NCBI GenBank assembly: GCA_030685235.1
Contig: MU839080.1
Location: 248,001 to 312,000 of the forward strand
Origin: Copromyces sp. CBS 386.78
Lineage: Eukaryota; Ascomycota; Sordariomycetes; Sordariales; Sordariaceae
DNA: 64,000 nucleotides
Direction: 5' to 3'
Shown here one piece after another: positions 33,002 through 44,033 of the stretch. Under the pieces are notes generated by a model that saw only the letters and a list, made by a program, of their open reading frames with translations, was not told where the DNA came from and made no database searches. A program made the position numbers and the translations under genes. Every line of letters starts with the position of its first letter. The first letter of the stretch is position 1.

Positions 33002-34288
33002 ATGAAGGCAAGTATACGTCGTACCGGTCGGACCGGGCACCGCTACCTTCCAAATACCAGGAGCGGTTGATCGTCGAAAGCAATATTGACCCTTTCACAG
33101 TTTCTATCTCTTCCTGCGATAGATGTTGTGACGAGCGCTCTCAACTTCGACACACCAGACTGCCACATCACCGGCAGCTGCGATCTCTACACCACCAAGG
33201 CTGCGGGTTCCGACAAGCGCCTGTACAAGAACATCCAACAGTCTCTCCAAACTCAGCATGACAACCTCATCAAGTTTGGCAAGTCACTGTCACCACCTCA
33301 GCGCGAATCGATCGCCGAGACCGTCAACTTCGAGCGGTCTTCACCGTTCGGCTCGCTGAACGAAAAGGCGAACCGCAACACCTACGCATACCTAATAGCC
33401 ACTCTCAATGCGTCGCATCCCGACTACGATTTCTCCAATGTCCTGCGACCCGACGATTTCAAGCGCGAGAAAGAGTTGAGGCGCGTCATGGCCCACATTG
33501 ATAGTACCTTGCAAAGCGTGCGGCCCAACTCCTCCTACCTCGACGTCACAATACCACGCATGGGCTCCTCGCCCGCCGCCGCCTCCAGCTTTGGCTCCTC
33601 AGGCCTCGCCATGTCGCCGGTCTGGGGCCCCGCCACATGGGCTTCCATCGACAAGGAAATGGACCTCAAGGACTGCTCCATCTTCTCATACCAACCCGTC
33701 GACGCCCCATTTGACGAGGAAGAAGGCGCCATCTGGGCCCTCCACTACTTCTTCTTCAACAAAACTCTCAAGCGCGTCTGCTACCTCTACGTGCGCGGGA
33801 TGCCGGTCATGTCCCATAGTCCGAGAGTACCGGGTCACCACGCCATCATCTCAGCCAAAGGCGGGCTCGTGCGGCCCCGCCGCGCCCTCTACGGGATCGA
33901 CGAGGAGCTCGACGACGCCGGAGCCAACAAGCGTGCCAGGTATTGGCTCGGAGACCAGTTTGCCGAGCGCATCATGGCGGATGACGACGAGATGGAGGCG
34001 GATGATGGTCTAATATGGAATCGCGATGCTGATGGCGATTTCAACCATAACTATCATGATGACGACTACGACTATGATGACGATGAGAGCCTGGGGGATT
34101 ACGAAGAGGACGAAGACCTCGAAGACGGCGCGGAAGCAGATGACAATGACGATGACACTAAAGTTGGTGGTCGGAGTCAACAAACGACTTCGGCCGCCAA
34201 CAAGGGGGGTTCAAGTTGGCGTTCTCAGAATGTTCCGTACCGGGGGGTCAGTGAGGATATTGCGTCGAGGATGGAGATTGATGTCTAG
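33002..34288 (+). CDS. maf1: Maf1, repressor of RNA polymerase III
   Basis: Exon 1 is only ATGAAG (33002..33007). Intron 33008..33100 begins GCAAGT and ends CACAG, and exon 2 is 33101..34288, giving 397 residues. The joined start MKFLSLPAIDVVTSALNFDT is the conserved Maf1 N-terminus, so the GC-AG border is well supported. All three Maf1 boxes are present: A (TGSCDLYTTKAAGSDKRLYK), B (NTYAYLIATLNASHPDYDFS) and C (IWALHYFFFNKTLKRVCYLY). The C-terminus is a long acidic Asp/Glu-rich tail. Maf1 is controlled by TORC1/PKA phosphorylation and shuts down 5S and tRNA transcription under stress. Confidence 0.96.
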
Positions 34289-34309
34289 ACCATGTCACTC
34301 CCAATCCGC

Positions 34310-34313
34310 TAGG

Positions 34314-34351
<38 letters not shown>

Positions 34352-34524
34352 AAAGTACTTAAGACGCGGCTTAAAGTAAAACGCAGGTATGGCAAGTTTT
34401 TATTTTTGCATTTTCGCACCAAGGTTTTTGTGCTTTATTGTTTTTACGNNNNNNNNNNGGGCTTGCTTTTCGTGCGGCGCTGCCGGCGATTGTTGTCATC
34501 CCCCCCCCCCCCCCCCCCCCCTGG

Positions 34525-34556
<32 letters not shown>

Positions 34557-34660
34557 GTTTCCCAAAGATCTTACGACGCTGATGACAGTCAACGAGAGGA
34601 CTGTCATGTTTTTCTTCTTGCTTTTTCGCAGCATGTTTTTGCTCCTTTAGTGTTTTGACG
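34310..34660. other. Low-quality region around an assembly gap
   Basis: A T-run (34317-34348), ten Ns (34449-34458), a C-run (about 34501-34522) and another T-run (34529-34554). The roughly 98 bases after the first T-run (from CCAAAG at 34350) align without gaps, at about 70 percent by eye, with those after the second (from CCAAAG near 34563). Many mismatches are transversions. The simplest reading is poor base calls and a false duplication at the gap. Confidence 0.7.
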
Positions 34661-36345
34661 ACAAACCTCATTGCGCGCGGGCCTACGGGAGCGTGAGAGG
34701 CTCCTGAATTTTCGAAGATACCATGGTGTTGGTTCGCGCTCGCATTTCTTGTTGTTTTCTCGGTGTTTTCATCATTTCTCTTACTTGTTTGGTTGCGTGT
34801 ACATGGCTCGTTTTTCATTAGTATTGTCTTCTACTTGAATTTTGTCTCTTTTTAGCAGCACCTGTGCTGTACCACCACTGCTTCAACGCATACAATGGAT
34901 GGGTATCTGCTGGCTGGCTAGCTTATACAACACAACACGGGAAACGATAGAATGGTTTCCTTCTATTTATGGATGGATTTTGGGTTATAAGACATGGGTT
35001 GGAGGCATGTTGATTGACTCAAATTTCCACGTCATGAAAGTTGACCAGCAATGCATTTGGAGAGCGAGAGTTCACGACGGCGTATCTGTGATGCTCTTTG
35101 GGGATATTATTAAGGGAATTTGGGATATGGTCACGTTTTTTCTTTACTGCTACAGAGATCTGCGCGCGGAGTGTTTCACAACTCTACTCTACTACTGAGA
35201 GCAAACAACCGGGGTTTTCACAAATGATGCCTTCTGTGTGAACGGAACGAAATTAGGGTTCAACACAAACAAATAATCTGTATGCTGGCTACTGATTTGG
35301 AGGTGTTCGTTCGCCTTTCAGATTGCTACAGACGGGGAGGAGCATCTACGAGAATGGATAAGGACAAGCCTGCCTAACAAAGGGAAAGGTCCTTGACACT
35401 CGCATGGCAGCACACGACGGAATGACTACTCTCTACTGTATTAGTTTTAATAGTTCAAGTTATCCACAAATTGGAATACTGTAAAAGTATCCTCAACACC
35501 AAGCAACGGAAACACGAAGCTTGAAAAAGCTTCTCTGGTAAATGTTTCGAACTGGTTGTGGTGAAACACATCGAGACATGGAAAAAAGGGGGTTTGTTGG
35601 CCGAACGATAGTGGTGACGGCTGTGACGCCTGTGAGGTACGTACCCGTTGTGTACCCCACTATATCGCAGTGCCACTAAAGAAACAGCCCTTGGTCCCAG
35701 TCAGAGAGAGGACCGATGACGACGGTGTTCTCCATCGGACTCGTACCGGTATTCCGGCAGTAACTTTCCGTCCTTTCCCAACCACACACAACAGACCACA
35801 GAGGACCATATCCACCGGACCACCAGAAGTGTGTCCAAGTCAGGTCATCTCGATCGCTATCGGCTGTGAAGAAGACCCCGAGATCGTTGGGATGAATTTG
35901 TCTGATCTTGTTCAGCTGAATGAATTAAAACTTGCCCATCAACCAGCGTCACAACATTCAAAGTCGAGACAACTTATAGCAAGCACTTGACAAACTTGGA
36001 TGCTGGTGTCTTCCCCTTCGTCAAACAGGAAGTGCCGTGTACTTGGTAGGTGGAGCATCATCCATCACATCAAACTCACCGCTTCCCGGTCAAAACCCAC
36101 ATCCTGCCCGACCTGCCCGAAGGGTCCTCTCTCCGCTCCGTTACGGTACGGATCCATACCATACTACCGAGTCATCGGTACCCGTACCGACTACCGACCG
36201 TACCCCCGCCTTTACAGCCTCCGCCGCCGCACGCCCGCACTTGGGCCCATGTCCCCGCCCCGAAGGGCATACCGATCGATATCCACACTTTCAATAGCTC
36301 CGTTCCGAGACCGGTAACTTAACGGTACCTAGGTCGCCGGCAACC
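34661..36345. other. Intergenic region maf1-ccz1
   Basis: About 1.7 kb. A 118-codon frame at 34842-35198 lacks any domain or coding signature. The final 300 bases have repeated GGTACC/CGGTAC motifs and probably form the ccz1 promoter. Confidence 0.4.
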
Positions 36346-39300
36346 ATGGCGTCAGCCACATCCACGGGGCCGTCCGGACCAAAAAACAGTATTGTCCCCG
36401 CCCAGCTCGGCTTCCTAGCCATCTACAACCCCAGTCTTGGCACAACCGATGAGACACTCGAAGACCAGATCGTCTACTACGCCTCGGTCACGACACTGAA
36501 GGACCAGCAGCGCAAAAGACATCGGTCGGACCGATCATCACGCCGTCGTCATGCTCCAACAGATTCTGTCTCTGGAGCAGTTTCTGGTGTAGAAGCTGTC
36601 TCGCAAGAGGAGAAGAATGAGCGTCTCAGACAGATAGGACTGGCCCAGGGCATGGTCGAGTTCGGCAAGAGTTTTTCGGGCGGGAAGGCGGTTAATACGA
36701 TTGATACGGAGAAGAGCAGGGTGGTGCTTCATGAGTTGGAGCCGGGGTGGTGGATTTTGGCTGCAAGTTATTTCCCCTCCTTTTTTTTTTTTTTTTTTTT
36801 TTTTTTTCCCTCATCATCACCAACATCATCTGTGATCGGATAGACTGACTAACCTCCGAAATGAACAGTCCATAGACCTCACTCGCCTTCCCCTCCCCAA
36901 CCAGTCCTCGGGAAGCACCAAAACCCCCGCCTCCCCTACCCAGTCCCCCATCCCCGGCAGCCCTCGCAAAGGAGGAGCCGGCGCATCATCGACAACAACA
37001 ACAACAACTGAAGAAGACCAAAAAGCTGAATACTCCTCCCGCGAACTCAAGCCCGCCGCTCTCCTGCTGCGCGACCTCCTCCGCGCCCACGCCTGCTTCC
37101 TCCTCCACCACGACAGTTCCCTCTCGTCCTTGTTCGTGCGCGCCCAGCGCCCCAAATTCGTCAGCTTTCTCAGCCGCTACTGGGATTTGTTTCTGTCCAC
37201 CTGGAACGTGTTGCTGCACGGTAACCCGGCTTGTAACATCTATGGCGGGATTCAGATTGCTGCCAGCGGGGAACTTGGCGTGGGCGTGGGAGAAGAGGAT
37301 CGTGGCTCAGGAGAGAGGGAGGTGCTAGAGGGGATGGTGGACAGGGTCGAGGGATTGGTAGATCTGGTGGTGGGCAGGTTTGGAGAACCGGGAGAACAAG
37401 GCAAAGAGCCGACGGAGTGGCTCGGTACTGGAGCGGAACCGGGCGCAGACGACGGTGCAATTTTCTTGGGTACCGGCGCACTGTCGAGGCAGTCGTTGAG
37501 GTCGGTGGCCTGGTGGATGGAGGATATGTATACGTGGGGAGAGAACGCGTATGGGGTTATTGAGAGCCCGATGGCGACGAGAGTACCGCCCAGGAGGCAG
37601 CATAGACAAAGGGACCGCAAGGCGAAGATTGCCACTATTGGGGAGGTCATGTCGCCGGGGTTGAAGGTGTCGGATTTGAGGCTGCCGCCGCCGAAACCAA
37701 AGGCAACACCGCCGTCGGAGCCGGAGCAGAGCAAGACAACTTCGGATTCGGATGGCAGACCGTCCGGACCACCAAGGCCGGTTACTTCGCTGCATCCTCC
37801 GACTAAGGGTATGGGAACACCGGCTAGCCCAACGACGGACGACCAGGGAGGCATGGGCCATCTCTTTAGTTACCTGAAAATGGGCTATGGAACCCATTGG
37901 ACTTTGGGAATGGGTGGCAGCTCTCAGCCCGCAGAAAAGCAGAAGGAGAGGGTCGAGGATCAGAAACCGAAGAAGCCGCCCAAGGACTCCCAGTTCTTGA
38001 TCGGTCTTATGGGCGACTTGGACGGTACGCCGGCCACTAGTCCTGACGGCGAGCCCATCGATTCCTTTGAGATGGAAGATTCCAACTCGCGTCTGCTCTT
38101 GCGCACTCTGACGGTCGAAATCGAAAGCGAAGGCGAGAACCCTCGCGCTTCACAGTTCCAAAAAGACTTCGGCAGCCATGACACCGAGCTAGCTGAGTCT
38201 GAGCCTCAAGGCACGAGCACCGGCACAGTGACCGTCACCGACGATGATGGCCATCGCCGCGTCACGACTGTTACTACAGCCAACAGTCCCACGCCAACTC
38301 TCAGGACTGGTTCGGCAGCTTCTCGTTCCGTGAACCAAACCGGCTCAGGAAACGGGTCGTCCCTGGGTAGCAAAGGAAGCGCCGGTACTACGGGTATCAC
38401 CTCCGCGGCCACCAGCTTCGACTCGCAAGACCGCAACAAGACCAGGAAGCTGCGCGTGGTCGTCTACGTCATGCGCCCCTTCATTTTCGTCTTCCTCTTC
38501 CAGCTGCGTACCGACTCGCTCGCCTGGGAAGGCTTCTACAGGAATTTGCACCAGCAGATGGCTCCTCTGCGAAAGTCGCTGTTGCGGGCAACTGCTTACA
38601 GGCCTGAGCTTCCCTTGGACTCAGTAGCGGGAGGAAGTGGGCAGATCTACGATTTAGTCTGGGACCCGAAGGAGTTGACCGTTCACTCAACGATTCCTAA
38701 CATCCCTGAACCTCCCGTTCCTGTGGCTGCTGGTGTCGTTGGTGGTGGCGGTTCAGATACGGCACTGGCTAAGGCGGCTAAGGCACCCTGGAGCCGTATC
38801 GAAGCACTGAACACACATAATCAGATTCTCAACATGTTCGTCAACACCCGCGATGATAACCTCACGGGGTATGAGAGGACTTGCAAGACGAGTAGAGGGT
38901 GGTGGATCGTTTGGAATCGCATTCTTGAACGGACTGCTGCTGCTGAATCTCATGGACAACACCAGCATATTTTATCTGTCTCTTCGTCAGGTTCTGGCAC
39001 GAGGACTGCTTCGCCTGTGGCATCGGGGTCACCTACAGTCGCCAACAAGAGCAACAACACAGACGAGATGTTCTTCGCCAACGTCAATAAACCTCGACGC
39101 GAAAGAAGAGCGAGCGATCAAACTCTTCGGAGGAGACGAAGGACGTCTGTTTCTTCTGGTTCGCCTTCGCCTAATCCGGATGCTTCTTCTGCTGATCCTC
39201 CCTCTGATGCCGCCACTGACCCTTCGGGCTCCAACGCCACTGCTGCATCCGCGTCCGACTCTTCCCTCTCCAGCATTCCCACAGACCAATCACAACACGA

Positions 39301-39832
39301 GTTACCAGGTGACGACGCCGACAACGAAGGACAAGGCGAAGAAGAAGATGAAGATGAAGAAGAATACGATCACGACGAACACACATCAAGTGAAACCGCC
39401 GTGCCCGCTCCTATCCATCCTTCCGCTAGCGCTATTAGCAACACGTCATCTTCGAGGAGCAGGGGGAATGATATGGTTGAGGTGTCCAAAGAAATCTTTT
39501 TGATTAGGAAGGCTACCGCTGGGGAAAGTGGGGATGGATTGTCGGTTGGTGTTGGTGAGAGACATCATGGGGGACATCTCGGGCATACGAGGGGGGTTAG
39601 TAGCGTTGGGAGTATAGTTAATGCTGTTGCTGGTGGTAATACTGGTGGTGAGAAGCCTGAGGGGAGTGGTGCTGGCGGTTCTGCTGCTGGTGCTAGTGTT
39701 GCTGGTGGTGGTGGTGATGGTAATGAAGCTGGTGCTGGAGGAGGATGGGCGGATGGAGCGACAAAGTTGGCTCAGGGGTTTGGTGTGGATACTAGGAGGT
39801 ATATTGAGGGGTTGTTGACTTTGAATAGGTGA
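36346..39832 (+). CDS. ccz1: Vacuolar fusion protein Ccz1 (Mon1-Ccz1 Rab7 GEF subunit)
   Basis: Exons 36346..36762 and 36869..39832 give 1126 residues. The first exon has the longin-type N-terminus (VPAQLGFLAIYNPSLG, then DQIVYYAS), and the joint reads PGWWILA-SIDLTRLPLP. That joint requires a GC donor (GCAAGT at 36763) with a standard CAG acceptor; using the nearby GT would shift the frame. The intron (36763..36868) contains a 27-base T-run. RAQRPKFVSFLSRYWDLFL and the later VVVYVMRPFIFVFLFQL segment fit the rest of the family fold. Ccz1 with Mon1 activates Ypt7/Rab7 on late endosomes and autophagosomes. The protein is longer than yeast Ccz1 because of Ser/Gly/acidic low-complexity inserts. 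Confidence 0.93.
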
Positions 39833-40390
39833 GGTGGTGGTGTGTTTGTTAGAGGGAAGGCTGTTAGAGGAGAGGAAGTCGGCCTGTGAGGAGATACCCA
39901 CGTGGATGGTAAAGTGAGAATAGTTGTGCAAATGGTGAAGACATGGTAAGCCAGGAGACGAGGAGAGAAGACCGGCTGGGAAGGGGAACACATGGTGGTT
40001 AGAATGACAAGAGAGCCAAGGTAAGGCACAAGGGACGAACAATCACTGCAATACAAGGGTTTGGGGTTTTACACAATGGTAATGAAAATCGATGTATTTT
40101 TTTCAAGTCCAACCCGGCACTGTTTACTTTCTTCGTCCATCTTCCTCGTGAGACTGTCACGACCTAAAGAAATTATTACCAAAGGGCCAACGAGCTTGGC
40201 TCCCAGGTGACTTGTGCTCACTGTTTCCGCTGTACCGAGCGAGGTTCAGCAAGTGTAGTCAACCTCATCATCAGGAGGAACGGAACGTACAAGACCAGCC
40301 AGGTTCCTTCCATGCTCAACCAACCTCACTCACCTACGTACTTTATCTTTATCAATCCAAACTTTGGTAACGCCCTACACACCTTATTTA

Positions 40391-40415
40391 GAGTGAGTGA
40401 GTGAGTGAGTGAGTG
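40391..40415. repeat. (GAGT)n microsatellite
   Basis: About six perfect GAGT units. Confidence 0.9.
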
Positions 40416-40640
40416 CATCTCGCCCAAGATTCCGTCTGTCCACACCACCACTACTGACTTCTTTTTTTCGCTTTTTTTTTCGCCAGCTTAGTTCAGCTCC
40501 GTTTGGGGCTCTAGGTCTCTAGAAAAGCAAACAAGTTACAAGCAGATTAGGCACCAAGAACCCTTTCAGGAGTTCACATCAAGCATGGCACTGAGTGATG
40601 ATCTTGGTGTGTCGCATCGGGTTCTGTGGGTTTGGGGCAC

Positions 40641-40682
40641 GGCTGGCTGGCTGACTGACTGACTGACAGACTGACTGACAGA
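40641..40682. repeat. (GGCT)/(GACT) microsatellite
   Basis: Tetranucleotide array changing from GGCT to GACT and GACA units. Confidence 0.9.
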
Positions 40683-41669
40683 CGGCGGCGGCGGGCGGCC
40701 TTGGATGATGAGACGAGATGATGACACCGGACGGCGGGACGAAAACCTAGGCAAAATGGAAGCATCCAGTTGACTAGGTAGTTGAGGTAGTGTCGAGTTA
40801 GTTCAAACTGACATGGGAATGATGTATAAGTGAGGTAAAGTGAAGTGACTGTAGAGTCAGCAAACAGCCCTTCTCTTCACCTTGTCTGTTTTCCGTTGAG
40901 CATACTTCACCTTCATATATCTCCTCTTAGTCCTCTTCCTCACTCCTACTTCAAAATTGAACCGATAGTCGGGATAACCAAGATCAGATGGAGTGTATAA
41001 TAACTATAATCATCTTCAGTTCTTCTGGCTCTTCAGTTGGGAAAGCCTGGTTTGGATAGCAATATCCATTACCCATACAAGCGTACAGTACCTGTCAACG
41101 CCCATGGCATTACATGTCATGACCTGCTTCACTCCGCGTAGACTGGCGCAGACGATACAGCCAATACAGACAATACACAGGATACAAAGAATCCACAGGT
41201 TCCAGACAGAGAGGTACCGTAATCGTCATGTAAAAAAGAACCATCATCTTCATCTTTGCTTAACGTGGCGTGACTGTGTGACTTGCTTAGTTTGGTATCT
41301 CCATCATCCCCTTTGTGAAGCAACAACAACAACAGCAACCAACCGACCGACCGACCCGTCCTTCTCTTCACCCCGTCTTAGCCCAATAGCCCATTCGCTT
41401 CACCAGGCTTCGTGCGCAAAAACCCATACTTCCAAAAACAGTATACTACTAACTTTCGTTCATGAGAATCTCTTTGACAACAAAACTTCATCATAACACG
41501 TTCGTTCCCTATCCCGTCCCGTGCAGCGCAGTGGAGAACTCGCGCCTGCCTGCTATATCAAACTCATCATCGAGGATGCCATCAATCAACAGGGAAAACA
41601 TCCCAGAGGGGTCGTCACCTTCGGCTGCTTGGTTTCCCCTTCACTGCTGCTACTCGCTGTTGGGTCCAA

Positions 41670-44033
41670 CTAGGCCTTAGCCGGCGAGCTTCCCTCCTCC
41701 TTCTTGGCGTTTTGTTGTGTGCTGTTATCCGCCGCCGCCGCGGCAACGGCAGCCTGCTCCTTCTGGTCCTGGTCGGCAGCCGACGTCTGGGCGGCCTTAT
41801 CGTTCGCTGTTATGCTTGAGGGGGACTTGGAGACCTGGCTGGCAAGATCCTTGTCCTCCTCCGCGTTGTCAAACATCTCGGTATCGTCGGCGTCGGTCAG
41901 GACCTCGGTTCCGTCGCCAAGGAAGATGATGCGACCCTTATAGCCGCCCATGCCGAAGGGCTTGCCCTTGTTTCCGTTGTCCTCGTGATCATACCCGCTG
42001 TCACTATCATCAAAGTTGTGATGCACACCGGGACCGCGGAACTCAGCTATAATGTGCGGAACAAACAGACATGGTATTAGTGTCAAGCTCATAAGAATGA
42101 TAGAGAAGTAGAGCGTATGTGCCAACGAAAACGAGCTGGGTTATATGAAGTACACGTGTGGTTTAAGAGGGATATATAGGGAAATACGGGGAAGTTATGA
42201 TATGGTGAAGTTTGTGTTATGATGAGATCGGTCAGGGGGACGGTGTTTCCCTACCATATTCGGGAGGAGCGCAAGGGCCGTCACCGTTGGCAACGCGCTT
42301 GGCAATCTCCTCATACCACTCCTCCTTAGTCCGTCCCCTGAGGAAACCAACAACGATCATGGTCATGTTGTCACAACCAACGCCGCCCGTCTCCGAGTTG
42401 GAGGCCAAGCAGTTGTCCATCATGTTTTCACAGATCTTGTCCAAATCCTGCTTGGCGGCAATGCCTCGCCTGACGAACTCGACAACCGCTTGGGAAGACT
42501 GGCAATCCCAGATACCTGCAGGGAAAACGTATGTTAGCTAAACGGGCGGCTGTACACAGAATTTGGCCTTCTCTTACCGTCGCAAGCAAGTACGAGGAAC
42601 TCGTCATCATCAGAAAAGTCGTGGACCATAACGTCAGGGTATGCGGTAACGATCTGCTGCTCGGGCGCCAGCTCGGCGCTCTTCTTGAACTCAAAATCGC
42701 CAATAGCTCTCGACAGAGCCAAGTTTCCGTTCACGCGACCAAAGTCGACGAAACCGCCAGCGGCAGTAATACGAGCCTTCTCGCCTAGAGGACCACAAAC
42801 AAACGCCGGTTAGCACGGGGCCTTGTCATCCCATAACCTGGTAAGCGCGCGCAACTGCATACCTTCATTCTGAGGCTTGTGGTCGAAAGACAAAGGTTTC
42901 GCGCGGCCCTTTACGCCCAGTACGGATCTCGAATCGCCAGCATTGGCCTAGAGTAGACAAAATAGGGTTAGGAAGAGCGGCTCGCCAGCGGGGTGTTTGT
43001 TTTCTTCCGAGTACAACTCACCACATAGATTTTATCATCGCTGATAAGTCCGACGCATGCGGTGCACCCAGATACTTCCTCCTCGTACTTGGGATCTGCA
43101 TTATAAGGGGGGCGAATATTAGCTTCCTCGTTTTTTTTCTCGCTTCGCACCGTATGCAGCACGCAGCACACAGCCCACAACTGCCAAGAAAGGGTTTTTC
43201 AATATCGTACCGTTCAAAATTGCCCGGTCAGTCGCCAAAAAGCCGTCCTTGAGAGCCTGCTCGTAGTTGCCGGTCTTAAATGTGTCCTGCTTCGCAATGA
43301 TGTCGTGGATGTTGGCGCCCGCGAATAATGCCACCTTGTCGCCGCCGTGGCCGTCAAAGACGCCGAAGAAGGAGAGCCTTTGGCTGTGTTCTTTGGCCTC
43401 CTTGGGGTTGTTGGCTAGTAGGTCGAGGACTGTCGTGTGCGCGTCCTCCATGCTGATGCGCCAGCCCTGCATGGCCGACACGCCGTAGATGAGGCGTTCA
43501 TCGCCGCCAGTTGCCGACGTCTATAGTTCAGAGAAACACAATCAATCGAGTTAGCCAGCTGGTTCTTGTAGGGAAGTCCACTTGTGCTTCACGTGGTGAT
43601 TCCGTCCGGCTTGGTCAGCCCAGCGCGCGGGGCAAAGGCGGGGTGGCGGCGTAGGTAGGATTCAGGGCAGCCGAGCCGATGGCGGCCAGCGGCGCGCGAG
43701 GAGCCAACATGGGTGCGTGGGGAGGGGGAAGAGGGCAGGACAAGGCCACGGCGTCTTTTCGTGAGGGCCCGACGGTTGGGCGGTCCGAAGGCAGGCGGCA
43801 ATGAGCAGGACAAACAGGGAGACAGCTCGGTAGCGCGATTGCGATGTGGTAGAAAGCGGTTCGACATGGGTTTGTGCTTGTCTTGCAGCGGGGAGGAAAG
43901 GTGACGGAGGCAGTACTCGTCAAGAGTAGGTAGAACCAGGCGCGGGGACGGACGGCATTCACACGATGAACGAGTGGTCAGGATGATTGCCACGCACCTT
44001 TTCGACGACGGGCTCAGAAAGCGTCTGGCCCAT
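41670..44033 (-). CDS. ptc2: Protein phosphatase 2C (Ptc2/Ptc3 type)
   Basis: Seven exons on the minus strand: 44033..43998, 43520..43211, 43095..43022, 42947..42863, 42784..42578, 42515..42255 and 42046..41670. All introns are GT-AG, phases agree throughout, and the product is 449 residues. It starts [12 protein letters not shown]; Gly2 could be N-myristoylated as in several PP2Cs. PP2C metal-binding motifs are present: [34 protein letters not shown], and [15 protein letters not shown], then [10 protein letters not shown]. The C-terminal 120 residues are acidic then Ala/Gln-rich. Ptc2/3 dephosphorylate checkpoint and stress MAP kinases (Rad53, Hog1) in yeast; the same role here is inference. 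Intron 1 is the longest at 477 nt. Confidence 0.95.

Larger units (their letters stand above)
39833..41669. other. Convergent intergenic region ccz1 / ptc2
   Basis: About 1.8 kb between two gene 3' ends. It has GAGT (40391-40415) and GACT/GGCT (40641-40682) microsatellites. No gene is supported. Confidence 0.4.

Noticed and set aside
34842..35198. 118-codon plus-strand frame after maf1
   Set aside because: It has no family, no homologous pattern, and sits next to a poor-quality assembly gap.
40391..40682. Regular short repeats as a possible CRISPR-like array
   Set aside because: They are tetranucleotide microsatellites without spacers, in a eukaryotic genome.
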